A program made the translations under genes and the position numbers. The notes under the pieces are model-generated. The model was not told the origin of the DNA. It was given only the letters and a program-made list of their open reading frames with translations, and made no database searches. This document shows, in pieces, positions 52,396 to 60,163 of a stretch of 64,000 nt of DNA. Source of the stretch: Flexivirga endophytica (GTDB lineage Bacteria; Actinomycetota; Actinomycetes; Actinomycetales; Dermatophilaceae); the NCBI RefSeq assembly GCF_014640635.1, contig NZ_BMHI01000009.1, positions 1-64,000 of the forward strand, in the 5' to 3' direction. Position 1 is the first letter of the stretch. The number at the start of each line of letters is the position of its first letter.

Positions 52396-53151
52396 GTGAA
52401 CATCAACGGACGCACCATCTTCATCCCGGGGGCAACGAGCGGCATCGGCCTTGCGCTGGCTCTCGCCCTGCACGACAAGGGCAACACCGTGATCGTCGGT
52501 GGCCGCCGGACTGAGCTGCTGGAGCAGATCGCCGCGGATCATCCGGACCTCGGCACGTTTCGGATCGACACCACTGATCCGGACGACATCACGACCACGG
52601 CGAAGGCGGTCATCGCGCAGTGGCCCGACCTCGACATGCTCATCCCGATGGCCGGCATCATGAGGGCCGAGGATTGGACGCGCAGTGGGTTCGCCGCCGG
52701 TGCCCAGCAGGTCGTCGAGACCAACCTGCTGGGCCCGATCCGGCTGATCGACGCGTTCGTCGATCACCTGCGGTCGCGGTCGGCCGCGACGATCCTGACG
52801 GTTTCGTCGGGCCTCGCCTTCGCGCCGTTGAAGGTGACGCCGACCTACAACGCGACCAAGGCCGCCATACACCTGCTCAGCGAGTCGATCCGACTGCAGC
52901 TGGCGGACACGAGCATCGAAGTCGTCGAGCTGGAGCCGCCGTCGGTGGCGACAGACCTGATGCCGGGTCAGCGGGAGAGCACGTTCGCGATGCCGCTGGA
53001 CGAATTCATCGCCGAGGTCATCGAGCTGCTGGAGACGCAACCGGACGCGACCGAGATCCAGGTCGAGCGCGTCAAGTTCCTCCGGTATGGCGAAGCGCGT
53101 GGCGACTACGACCAGGTCGTCTCGGTGCTGAACGAGTCCGATCCGCACTGA
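52396..53151 (+). CDS. Short-chain dehydrogenase/reductase (DltE-like)
   Basis: A 251-residue Rossmann-fold oxidoreductase. The cofactor motif GATSGIG is at about 11-17, VGGRR follows strand 2 (favouring NADP), PMAGIM stands where NAG is usual, and the active-site pair Tyr151 and Lys155 lies in PTYNATKAAIH after catalytic Ser in TVSSGLAF. The substrate is unknown. GTG 52396 is the best start, with no clear ribosome binding site. Probably regulated by the divergent XRE/MmyB protein. Confidence 0.9.
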   Translation: MNINGRTIFIPGATSGIGLALALALHDKGNTVIVGGRRTELLEQIAADHPDLGTFRIDTTDPDDITTTAKAVIAQWPDLDMLIPMAGIMRAEDWTRSGFAAGAQQVVETNLLGPIRLIDAFVDHLRSRSAATILTVSSGLAFAPLKVTPTYNATKAAIHLLSESIRLQLADTSIEVVELEPPSVATDLMPGQRESTFAMPLDEFIAEVIELLETQPDATEIQVERVKFLRYGEARGDYDQVVSVLNESDPH

Positions 53152-53157
53152 GCGCGT

Positions 53158-53194
53158 CGGAGGCCTACGACGAGAGCATCGCCGCAGGCCTCCG
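53158..53194 (+). terminator. Possible terminator of the dehydrogenase gene
   Basis: CGGAGGCCT (53158-53166) and AGGCCTCCG (53186-53194) form a 9-bp stem with a 19-nt loop, just past the stop codon. Confidence 0.5.
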
Positions 53195-53225
53195 GCTGAC
53201 CGCTCATCCGGTCAGATCATTCAGC

Positions 53226-55004
53226 TCACTGCGTGACCCAGAGCTGTGACAGGGTCGGCATGCTGATGATCGGGTTCAGCGCGACGTTCTTGACGTTCTT
53301 GCCGAATGTCGCCGTGTTCATCGAGTAGCGGTCCGGCAGGCCGGGCACGTACTTCGTCATGATCTCCTTGTCGAGTGCGGCCCACTTCGGCGCGGCCTTG
53401 GTCGGGTCCATCGCACTGATCTTGTCCATCTCGGCGTTGACCTTGGCGTTCTTGAACTGCCCGACGGTGGTGCCGTCCGGGATGCCCTCACCACTGAACA
53501 GGACCGGGTAGACCGAGTCACCGGTCGGCCAGTCGTAGCACCAGCCCGGGGTGCCGTTCATCATGTTGACCGGCGCCTTCGGGTCGGCGATCTTCTTGGT
53601 GATCTCAGCAGCAGGGACCGGGATGTCCTTGACCTTGAAGCCGGCCTTCTGCAAGCCGCTCTTGCGGGCGGTGTTGGCCGCGACCGACTGTGGCTTGTCC
53701 CCTTGGTAGTAGTACTTCAGCTCGAAGCCCACCTTGCCGGCCTTCTTCAAGATGGCCTTGGCCTTCGCCGGGTCACCATTGCCCTGGCCGGTGGCGTAGG
53801 GCAGCGGGTCGTACTTCTTGAAGCCCTGCAGGCTCGGTGCCGCGTAGGTGGTCGCCGGCTGGTAGTTGAGCTTCGAAACGCCGCCCGCCTTGCGGATTTG
53901 GTTCCACGGCATGGCGTAACCGACCGCCTTGCGGATGTTCAGCGGGATCTTGTTGACGTTCATGTTGACGTAGTACTCACACGACGACGGGCCGATCGCG
54001 AACTGATCCTTCTGCGCGCCGGTCACCTTCGACTCCAGCGATGCGTCGATCGCATCGATGCTCAAGGTGTTGGAGCCGGCGCCGCTGTTGGCCAGGATCC
54101 GCTGCTGGGAGGACAACGGGGTGACCGCCAGGTTGATCTGGACCTTGTCCGGGTAGGCGTGCCGCACCGGGTCACTCTTGGGGTCCCAGTACTTGTTGCG
54201 CGACAGCGTCAGCTTGGAGCCGATGTTGTAGGAGTCGACCTTGTAGGGGCCGGTGGTCAACGGGTGCTTCTGGTAGTCGCCCTTGGTGTCCTTGGCCTTG
54301 GGCACCGGGGTGAACTCTGGGAAGGAGGCGAAGTAGTTGAACGAGGGAACCTTCTTGACCAGGTGGAACACCAGGGTGTCGTCACCCTTGGTCGTCACAC
54401 CCTTGAAGTTGGCGTCCGGCTGCTTGTAGGGGCCCTTGTAGTCCTTGCCACCCACGAGGTACTGGCGCTGGTAGTCGGTGCCGTTACGGGCGACGCTCTC
54501 CTTGGCGAAGGAGCGCTTCATGCCGTAGACGAAGTCCTCGATCTTGACCGGCGAACCGTCGGAGTACTTCAGGCCCCTGCGGATCTTGAAGGTCCAGGTC
54601 AGCCCGTCCGCGGACGGTGTGCCGACACCCTCGGCCAGGTCCGGCACCAGCACCGGCTTGCCCTTGACGATTTTGTATTGCGTCAGTGTGCGGTACATGT
54701 ACTGCGTCGCGAACGCGTTCGAGTCGATGTAGTAAATGCCGGCGGGGTCCATGGTGGGCGGGTTCGAGTGGTCGTCGATGTAGAGCGTGCCGCCCTTCTT
54801 GGCACCCTTGACCTCCGGAGCCGGGCCTTTCAGGTTGGGATCCTGCGCTTTGACGGCGGCGTTGGTCTGTTGCGCGGCGGCGGTTTTTGCGCCGTTGCCA
54901 CTGCCGCTGCCACCGCTACCCGACGGGCCGCCACTACTGCACGCAGCCAACGAGACCGCAGTGACGCCCGCGGCGCTCAACGCAGCCAATTTCGTCAATC
55001 GCAT
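53226..55004 (-). CDS. Peptide/solute-binding lipoprotein (SBP family 5, OppA/DppA type)
   Basis: A 592-residue exported lipoprotein with lipobox SLAAC (Cys near 22), a Gly/Ser/Ala linker, then the SBP_bac_5 fold. It opens GGTLYIDDHSNPPTMDPAGI and has the family segment GVGTPSADGLTWTFKIRRGLKYSDG near 125. Such proteins capture oligopeptides or other solutes for an ABC importer. No permease or ATPase gene lies nearby, so it is an orphan here. ATG 55004 is preceded by AAAGGGA. The Lys-rich composition is unusual against the Arg-rich neighbours. Confidence 0.92.
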   Translation of the reverse strand: MRLTKLAALSAAGVTAVSLAACSSGGPSGSGGSGSGNGAKTAAAQQTNAAVKAQDPNLKGPAPEVKGAKKGGTLYIDDHSNPPTMDPAGIYYIDSNAFATQYMYRTLTQYKIVKGKPVLVPDLAEGVGTPSADGLTWTFKIRRGLKYSDGSPVKIEDFVYGMKRSFAKESVARNGTDYQRQYLVGGKDYKGPYKQPDANFKGVTTKGDDTLVFHLVKKVPSFNYFASFPEFTPVPKAKDTKGDYQKHPLTTGPYKVDSYNIGSKLTLSRNKYWDPKSDPVRHAYPDKVQINLAVTPLSSQQRILANSGAGSNTLSIDAIDASLESKVTGAQKDQFAIGPSSCEYYVNMNVNKIPLNIRKAVGYAMPWNQIRKAGGVSKLNYQPATTYAAPSLQGFKKYDPLPYATGQGNGDPAKAKAILKKAGKVGFELKYYYQGDKPQSVAANTARKSGLQKAGFKVKDIPVPAAEITKKIADPKAPVNMMNGTPGWCYDWPTGDSVYPVLFSGEGIPDGTTVGQFKNAKVNAEMDKISAMDPTKAAPKWAALDKEIMTKYVPGLPDRYSMNTATFGKNVKNVALNPIISMPTLSQLWVTQ

Positions 55005-55381
55005 TGTCAATTCCCTTTCTTGTGCTCCCGAAACTATTCGGGACGCATTGGTCCATCTGTTTCGTTCTGGTGCCCGGCGCATCGACTATTGAACCCGTCC
55101 TCCGACATCGGGAATTCACCGATACACCGTCAATCCCGATCGCCCATGAAATGCCGAGCACGAACCCTGAAAACAAAGTCGCGCAACGGAATTGCGCGCG
55201 CACACTCCCGGACCGGTCGGTTGTGTCCGCGCCCCCAGCATCGTTGCCAGAAGCAATTGGCGGCCCCCGTGGCGCCAACGTCCTCTGTATGAACACACTT
55301 GACCGGGCGACACATGAAGTCCAGCAATCACGTGCGATCGCGATCAGATCGCAATATTCGAAGAGGCTCGAATCTTGCAAT
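55005..55381. other. Intergenic region without a gene
   Basis: Upstream control region of the binding lipoprotein, less GC-rich than its surroundings. A 6-bp hairpin CCCGAA-ACTA-TTCGGG (55027-55042) would fall in the lipoprotein mRNA leader. Near the other end GCAATATTCGA (55351-55361) and TCGAATCTTGC (55368-55378), 10 of 11 matching, form a hairpin just past the stop of the next minus-strand gene and may terminate it. No convincing open frame. Confidence 0.55.
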
Positions 55382-56338
55382 TCACGGGATGCTGGACAGC
55401 AGTTGCCGGCCTGTGGGGGAGAGTTCGTAGAACACGTTGTGGCGGTGACGTGATCGCTCGAGAAGGCCTGCTCGCTGCATCACTTTCACGTGATAGGAAA
55501 CCGTGGCGGTTGCCAATTGGAGTTCCTCGCTGAGCTCGGTGGTCGTCCGCGCCGAACTGAGATGGCGAAGGATCGCCGCTCGGGTAGGACCGAGCAGCCG
55601 GCGCAGTCCGGTGACCGGGTTCACCGGCTCGGATGCGACGCCGATCGGGTAGGCGACGAACGGTTGCTGTCCCTCGAGTCGCATGGCCAGGCGTGGCCCA
55701 TAGAGAGCCGTCGGTATGACGACCAGCGCCGACTCGCCCGCGCCGAGATCCGTGCAGCGGTCGCACAGGCCGGGCGCGCCGTCCTCAGACGAGAGTCGTT
55801 CGTGCACCGCGTTGAGGGCAGCGCCGATCCCACCGGTCTCGGCCAGTCGGGTGCACCGGTCGATCTCCGCACGCAGTGCCGCCTGTGCGGTATCGAAGAC
55901 ATCGGGCATGCCCCCGGTCCAGAACAGCTCCAAGCCGTGCGCGGCCCGTGCCGGCAGATCGCCTTCGCGCAGTGCGGCCACGACTATCGGGGGCAACGCC
56001 CGGTCGCCGAACGCCTCCCAGACCTCGACCGCCGCGCGTGCGTGATCGGTGCCCCGAACCTCCTCGAGTTGCGCTGTGACGACGTCCGCTGAGGACACCT
56101 CCGGCGGAGGCGGGGCGAGGAAATCGGGAGTGGGCTCGTCACGCGGTGGTAGGAGTTGGGCCACGAGCGCCACGTCGGGGCGGTCGAGCAACTCTCGCGC
56201 GGCGCGCGTGGGGGCGCCATACGTGGGGTCGGTCGCCTCGTCACGGGTGAGGCGCAACCAGCCGAGCGCTTCCAGGACGGGCGAGATTGCCCACCGGACG
56301 TTGACCGGCGCGCCCGCACTCAGATCGACGGTGATCAC
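55382..56338 (-). CDS. Winged-helix regulator (ArsR/DUF5937-like)
   Basis: A 318-residue protein. The long N-terminal part (about 1-230) is of the type found in actinobacterial ArsR-like regulators with a DUF5937 domain (NVRWAISPVLEALGWLRLTR). The C-terminal ArsR-type winged helix (about 235-315) contains LGPTRAAILRHLSSARTTTE and TATVSYHVKVMQRAGLLERS. One Cys-x2-Cys (LCDRCTD) lies in the middle. GTG 56338 is chosen because GGGGAGGG stands 8 nt upstream; the frame is open to 56488. The target is unknown. Confidence 0.8.
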   Translation of the reverse strand: MITVDLSAGAPVNVRWAISPVLEALGWLRLTRDEATDPTYGAPTRAARELLDRPDVALVAQLLPPRDEPTPDFLAPPPPEVSSADVVTAQLEEVRGTDHARAAVEVWEAFGDRALPPIVVAALREGDLPARAAHGLELFWTGGMPDVFDTAQAALRAEIDRCTRLAETGGIGAALNAVHERLSSEDGAPGLCDRCTDLGAGESALVVIPTALYGPRLAMRLEGQQPFVAYPIGVASEPVNPVTGLRRLLGPTRAAILRHLSSARTTTELSEELQLATATVSYHVKVMQRAGLLERSRHRHNVFYELSPTGRQLLSSIP

Positions 56339-56550
56339 GTGCCGAGCCCTCCCCGCACTGATGAAGCGGCAGGTCCACCGCTGGTCCTCGGGACGTGGGC
56401 GGAGCGTCTCGCCCGACGGCTGAGTGGCGGTGCCGACGTCACGTGAACCGATTTCATCGTGCCCCGCTGTCGGCGGGCTCACAACCAACGTTGCCGAATC
56501 GGGACCTTACGGCCCACTGGTTCGGCGCCGGCGGTTCGGTCGCGGGGTCG

Positions 56551-57054
56551 TCAGTCGGTGGGGTTCTCGACGGCGGAGAGCAGCGTGCGCAGCGAACCTG
56601 CCAGGGCGGTGCGGTCGCGCACGGGCAGGTGGGCCAGGATCGCGCGCTCGTGCTCGAGCAGCTCGACCATCGCGGCGTCGACCGCGTCCCGGCCGGCGGT
56701 GGTCAGCCGGACCAGCACGCCGCGGCGGTCCTTCGGAGCCGGGTGCCGCTCGACCAGGCCGCGGCTCTCCAAACGGTCGACGCGGTTGGTCATCGTCCCG
56801 CTCGTGACAAGCGTCTGCTGCACGAGCGCGCCGGGGGAGAGTTCGTATGGCGCGCCGACGCGTCGTAGGGCCGACAGGACGTCGAACTCCCAGCCGTCCA
56901 GGCCGTGATCGGTGAACGCCCTCCCGCGCGCCTGGTCCAGCAGCCTGGCGAGCCGGGAAACGCGGGAAAGGACTTGTAGTGGCTCGACATCCAGGTCGAC
57001 ACGTTCGCGACGCCAGGCATCGACGATCTGGTCGACCTCATCGCGCTGCACCAT
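56551..57054 (-). CDS. MarR-family regulator
   Basis: A 167-residue winged-helix protein (helix-turn-helix around 75-105, LVQQTLVTSGTMTNRVDRL; wing KDRRGVLVRLT). It is divergent from the methyltransferase gene with two TCTTGA-CA-TC(A/G)AGA palindromes between them, so it probably represses itself and that gene. TAGACT lies 7-12 nt before the ATG, consistent with a leaderless mRNA. Confidence 0.92.
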   Translation of the reverse strand: MVQRDEVDQIVDAWRRERVDLDVEPLQVLSRVSRLARLLDQARGRAFTDHGLDGWEFDVLSALRRVGAPYELSPGALVQQTLVTSGTMTNRVDRLESRGLVERHPAPKDRRGVLVRLTTAGRDAVDAAMVELLEHERAILAHLPVRDRTALAGSLRTLLSAVENPTD

Positions 57055-57076
57055 GAAGTCAGTCTACTCTCGAGTT

Positions 57077-57117
57077 TCTTGACATCGAGACATCTCGGAG
57101 TATCTTGACATCAAGAT
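57077..57117. promoter_or_regulatory. Twin MarR operators and the methyltransferase promoter
   Basis: ATCTTGACATCAAGAT (57102-57117) is a perfect palindrome with CA at its centre. TCTTGACATCGAGA (57077-57090) is the same site with one change, 25 nt upstream. The plus-strand promoter TTGACA (57079-57084), 16 nt, TATCTT (57101-57106) lies within the two sites, so repressor binding would cover both promoter elements. Confidence 0.75.
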
Positions 57118-57140
57118 AAACTCAGAATGGGGTGGCTGGT

Positions 57141-57995
57141 ATGGCGACATGGGATCCGCAGCAGTACGAACGCTTCTCCGACCTGCGCAACCGGCCGTTC
57201 GGGGACCTCATCGCTCGAGTCGGGGCCGTGGCGCCGGAGCGGGTGGTAGATCTCGGATGCGGCAACGGGCCGCTCACCCTGAGCTTGGCGGACCGCTGGC
57301 CGCGGGCGCAGATCACCGGTGTCGACTCCTCGGATTCGATGCTCGAGCGGGCTGCTGCGCTCGACGTGGAGCACCGAGTGCATTGGGAGCTCGCCGACGT
57401 CAACGGCTGGGAGCCGGACTCCGAGCCGGAGGTGCTCGTCACCAACGCCACCCTGCAGTGGGTGCCGGGACATCTCACGCTGATCGACCGCTGGCTGTCC
57501 CGGCTGCCCGACGGCGGCTGGTTCGCGATGCAGGTCCCGGGCAACTTCGACGCACCGTCGCACCGGATCATCCGCGAGGTCGCCCGAGCGCATGACCGGG
57601 CGGCCGACCGTGCTGGGGTCCCCGCGAAGTATCGGAGCGAGGAACGAGCGGAGAACTTCGTGGGGTGGCTCGAAGGAGCGTTGCGGGATGCGCCGGTCGA
57701 GTCACCGGAGCGATATGCCGAGGCGCTGGCGGCACACTGTGGGCACGTCGACGTGTGGGAGACGACATACCTGCAGGTGCTGGATCCGCAAGGAGCACAA
57801 CGAAGTCCGGTGCTTGAGTGGGTCAAGGGGACGGCGCTCAGGCCGCTGTTGGACGTGCTCGACGACTCCGAGCGTGCGGCATTGCTCGAAGAGCTGGTCA
57901 CGCGCTTCGATGTGGCGTATCCGCGGGCGCCATACGGCACGCCGATGCCGTTCCGCCGGATCTTCGCAGTCGGCCGGAAGGGCGCGTCGGTATGA
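57141..57995 (+). CDS. tam: Trans-aconitate 2-methyltransferase-like enzyme with an in-frame repeat insertion
   Basis: A 284-residue SAM-dependent methyltransferase. MATWDPQQYERFSDLRNRPF is typical of Tam proteins; motif I is VVDLGCGNGPLT near 37; ATLQWVPGH is near 110, and VWETTYLQVL, LEWVKGTALRPLL and the terminal PFRRIF complete the family pattern. Tam monomethylates trans-aconitate, an aconitase inhibitor. Residues about 159-175 (GVPAKYRSEERAENFVGW) are encoded by a 52-nt palindromic element present elsewhere outside genes. Whether this loop tolerates it functionally is unknown. ATG 57141 has GGGGTGG upstream. Likely controlled by the divergent MarR protein. Confidence 0.87.
   Translation: MATWDPQQYERFSDLRNRPFGDLIARVGAVAPERVVDLGCGNGPLTLSLADRWPRAQITGVDSSDSMLERAAALDVEHRVHWELADVNGWEPDSEPEVLVTNATLQWVPGHLTLIDRWLSRLPDGGWFAMQVPGNFDAPSHRIIREVARAHDRAADRAGVPAKYRSEERAENFVGWLEGALRDAPVESPERYAEALAAHCGHVDVWETTYLQVLDPQGAQRSPVLEWVKGTALRPLLDVLDDSERAALLEELVTRFDVAYPRAPYGTPMPFRRIFAVGRKGASV
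57615..57666 (+). repeat. 52-nt palindromic dispersed element, copy C, inside a coding sequence
   Basis: It begins GGGGTCCCCGCGAAGTATCG and ends GAACTTCGTGGGGT, the same ends and length as copies A (27814) and B (40461). The middle has drifted from them. It is read in frame with no stop codon in the host methyltransferase gene. Confidence 0.93.
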
Positions 57996-58025
57996 CGGCG
58001 CGTCGCGGTCACCGGGCTGCATCAC

Positions 58026-58376
58026 GTGCAGATCGCCTGTCCGGCCGGTTCGGAGGATCGGCTACGCGAGTTCTACGGCGGGGTGCTCGGTCTGCCGGAG
58101 ATCCCCAAGCCGCTGGTCCTCGCCGCGCGGGGCGGCTGCTGGTTCGCGGTCGGCACGACACACGAATTGCACTGTGGCGTCGAGGAATCCTTCACTCCTG
58201 CGCGCAAGGCGCACCCGTGCCTGCTGGTCGCGGACGTCGATGCCGCGGCCGACGCAGTGGCGACAGCCGGGGGCGTGGTGCGGTGGGACGACGCGATCCC
58301 GGGCATCCGCCGATTCCACACCGACGACCCGGTCGGCAACCGGGTGGAGCTCCAGCAGGCTGATCCTGCGGGTTGA
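58026..58376 (+). CDS. VOC/glyoxalase-fold protein with apparent N-terminal frameshift
   Basis: The readable frame from GTG 58026 gives 116 residues of a glyoxalase-like protein (CPAGSEDRLREFYGGVLGLP; FHTDDPVGNRVELQQ). The codons just before it read VTGLHH, the usual family start including a metal-ligand-like His, but have no start codon. The natural start, ATG 57992, overlapping the tam stop (ATGA), is one frame off; removing a single base near 58001-58007 would join them. It is either a frameshifted gene, a sequencing error, or a shortened protein starting at the GTG. Probably co-transcribed with tam. Confidence 0.68.
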   Translation: MQIACPAGSEDRLREFYGGVLGLPEIPKPLVLAARGGCWFAVGTTHELHCGVEESFTPARKAHPCLLVADVDAAADAVATAGGVVRWDDAIPGIRRFHTDDPVGNRVELQQADPAG

Positions 58377-58387
58377 GCGCCGCCCCG

Positions 58388-58423
58388 AGTTGCCGGGAGC
58401 TTGCGGAGGCGTATCGAAAGCGC
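58388..58423. repeat. Possible degenerate relative of the 27959-28075 repeat
   Basis: GTTGCC...GAGCTTG.GGAGGC...GT.TCGAAAG matches the reverse complement of part of 27974-28038 with two gaps. It lies between the VOC gene and the TetR gene end. Confidence 0.3.
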
Positions 58424-58427
58424 CGGG

Positions 58428-59051
58428 TCAGAGCGTCTTGAGCTTCGGGTCCTTCTCGATGCCGCCCAGGCCGTACCAAGCCAGGTTGACCATGTGCGCC
58501 GCCACGGTGTCGCGCGGGAGCGACGAGCCGGACTCGATCCACCACTCGCCGGTGAAACCGATCATCCCGACCAGCATCTGCGCATAGATGGGCACGACCT
58601 CGACGTCGAGGTTGTTGCGCTTGAACACCTCGATGACGAGATCCTCGACCTGCCCGGCGACTGCCGACATGATGCTTGCGGCGGAGCCATTGCCGTGCCA
58701 GGTGGGCGAGTCGCGCAGCAGCACCCGGAACGCGGCCGGCTGCTCCTCGATGTAGCTGAGCAGTGCGACGGCGCCTCGTTCGAGGATCTCGCGTGAACTC
58801 CCGCCCGATGTCAACGAGCCGACGAGGTGGTCGAGCAGCTGGCGCATGGCGCGGTCGACGACTACGGCATACAGTCCCTCCTTGCCGCCGAAGTGCTCGT
58901 AGATCAACGGCTTGGTCACGCCGGCCGCCGTGGCGACGTCCTCGACGGTCGTCGGCTGCACCCCGTGCTCGGCGAAGAGTTTCTCCGCGACCGAGATCAG
59001 TTGTTCCCGCCGGTCGGCGGCGGAGAGGCGAGCGCGTTTCTTGGGAGGCAT
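58428..59051 (-). CDS. TetR-family regulator
   Basis: A 207-residue protein. The TetR DNA-binding domain (about 8-58) contains RREQLISVAEKLFAEHGVQ and AAGVTKPLIYEHFGGKEGLY; the C-terminal domain is of the TetR_C_33-like type (SYIEEQPAAFRVLLRDSPTW). ATG 59051 is chosen because the basic PPKKRARLS lead-in is common in this family. It is monocistronic, with no obvious divergent target other than tRNA-Gln. Confidence 0.9.
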   Translation of the reverse strand: MPPKKRARLSAADRREQLISVAEKLFAEHGVQPTTVEDVATAAGVTKPLIYEHFGGKEGLYAVVVDRAMRQLLDHLVGSLTSGGSSREILERGAVALLSYIEEQPAAFRVLLRDSPTWHGNGSAASIMSAVAGQVEDLVIEVFKRNNLDVEVVPIYAQMLVGMIGFTGEWWIESGSSLPRDTVAAHMVNLAWYGLGGIEKDPKLKTL

Positions 59052-59175
59052 GCCCCCATTCAAGGGGATAGCGCCGACTCGCGTGTGCGCCGCTGCGAGA
59101 TTGTTGTGAAGCGTCGACCCGATATGCCATCCGAATCGATCTGGCCTACCCTTGTCCGGTCCCCTTCGGGGGCGT

Positions 59176-59254
59176 TCCCCGGTTGCTCTGCTGGTAGGGG
59201 CCGCCTGACTTTGAATCAGGATTAGCGACGTTGGTTCGATTCCAACCCGGGGAG
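59176..59254 (+). tRNA. tRNA-Gln (anticodon TTG), atypical spacing
   Basis: Acceptor TCCCCGG (59176-59182) pairs with CCGGGGA (59247-59253); discriminator G at 59254. The anticodon stem is CCTGA/TCAGG with loop CTTTGAA, anticodon TTG at 59211-59213. The T arm is GTTGG-TTCGATT-CCAAC. The D stem GCTC/GGGC relies on a T-G pair and leaves two bases before the anticodon stem. The variable region (ATTAGCGAC) has 9 nt instead of the usual 4-5, giving 79 nt in total. The acceptor and discriminator fit glutamine identity. Confidence 0.75.
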
Positions 59255-59320
59255 CCGTTTGTTCGTGACTTCGCCTCGCGCTCGTCCGGACAGACATAGA
59301 GTCGGCTGCAGGGGGTTCTG

Positions 59321-60154
59321 ATGGCCGGCACCGAGTTGCAGAACACACAGTTGCGGCAGATCGACGGGGGAGCCGTGCTGCTGTTCAGCCGAGCCGTTGA
59401 GGCGCAGATCGAGCGTGTATGGCGTGCCGTCAGCAAGCCGGACCAGATCGGTGCCTGGTTCGTGCCGACCGGTCCATGGGTGCCGGTCCGGGAACTCGAC
59501 ACGTTGCTCGGCAGCCCTGTCGGTCAGGCAACGGTCGGCGAGGCGCCATACGAGATCTGTTGGGTGAAGGACGACGATCGCTACGATTTCCGGCTGGCCG
59601 CCCGCGGTCCGCACACCCTCGTGGAACTGAGCGTTCCGGTCGACGAGCCGGAGGACGCGCCGGCTGCGGCGGACTTCGTCGATTCGTACCTCGATCGGCT
59701 GGCGCCATACCTCGCCGGTGAGGACCTGGCGCACCTCGCAAGCGTCGACCTCGACGAGACGCAGCGTCGCATCGTGGCCTACGCACGACGGTTCGGCGTC
59801 GATCCGGCTCGAGGACTCGAAATGGTGGCCGGCATCCGTGCGGCCATCGAGAAGTCGGCGCACGCGCAGCCGTGGCATTTCGAGCCGAGCCAGGAAGCAG
59901 CCGACGCGTTCGAGGTGCGTATGACGGCATACGTGCGGGAGCACAAGGAAGCGTTGGACGCAGCGATGACGCGCCACGGTGACGACGATTCCGCGCTGAT
60001 GACAGCTCTCGACGAGTGGATCCTCCCTACGGCCACGTCCGTCGAGCAGGTCGGGGCACGGCACCTGTTCGTGCTCGACCGCTATTTGGCCGACGAGTCG
60101 ATCGCTATATCCGACCTCGAATCCGCTTGGCGACAAACCCATTCGGACCGGTAG
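59321..60154 (+). CDS. SRPBCC (AHSA1-like) domain protein with a helical C-terminal extension
   Basis: A 277-residue protein. Residues 15-130 have the AHSA1/START-like pattern (AVLLFSRAVEAQIERVWRAV, KPDQIGAWFVP). The remaining 140 residues are acidic and predicted helical, with no family I recognise (AIEKSAHAQPWHFEPSQEAA, ATSVEQVGARHLFVLDRYL). Fusion of SRPBCC with a second helical domain is uncommon. The function is unknown. It begins 67 nt behind tRNA-Gln. Confidence 0.78.
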   Translation: MAGTELQNTQLRQIDGGAVLLFSRAVEAQIERVWRAVSKPDQIGAWFVPTGPWVPVRELDTLLGSPVGQATVGEAPYEICWVKDDDRYDFRLAARGPHTLVELSVPVDEPEDAPAAADFVDSYLDRLAPYLAGEDLAHLASVDLDETQRRIVAYARRFGVDPARGLEMVAGIRAAIEKSAHAQPWHFEPSQEAADAFEVRMTAYVREHKEALDAAMTRHGDDDSALMTALDEWILPTATSVEQVGARHLFVLDRYLADESIAISDLESAWRQTHSDR

Positions 60155-60163
60155 CGCAGGCAG

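Noticed and set aside
53703-55292. 529-residue plus-strand open frame opposite the binding lipoprotein
   Set aside because: Shadow of the SBP_bac_5 gene; Val/Leu/Arg-rich composition and no recognisable domain.
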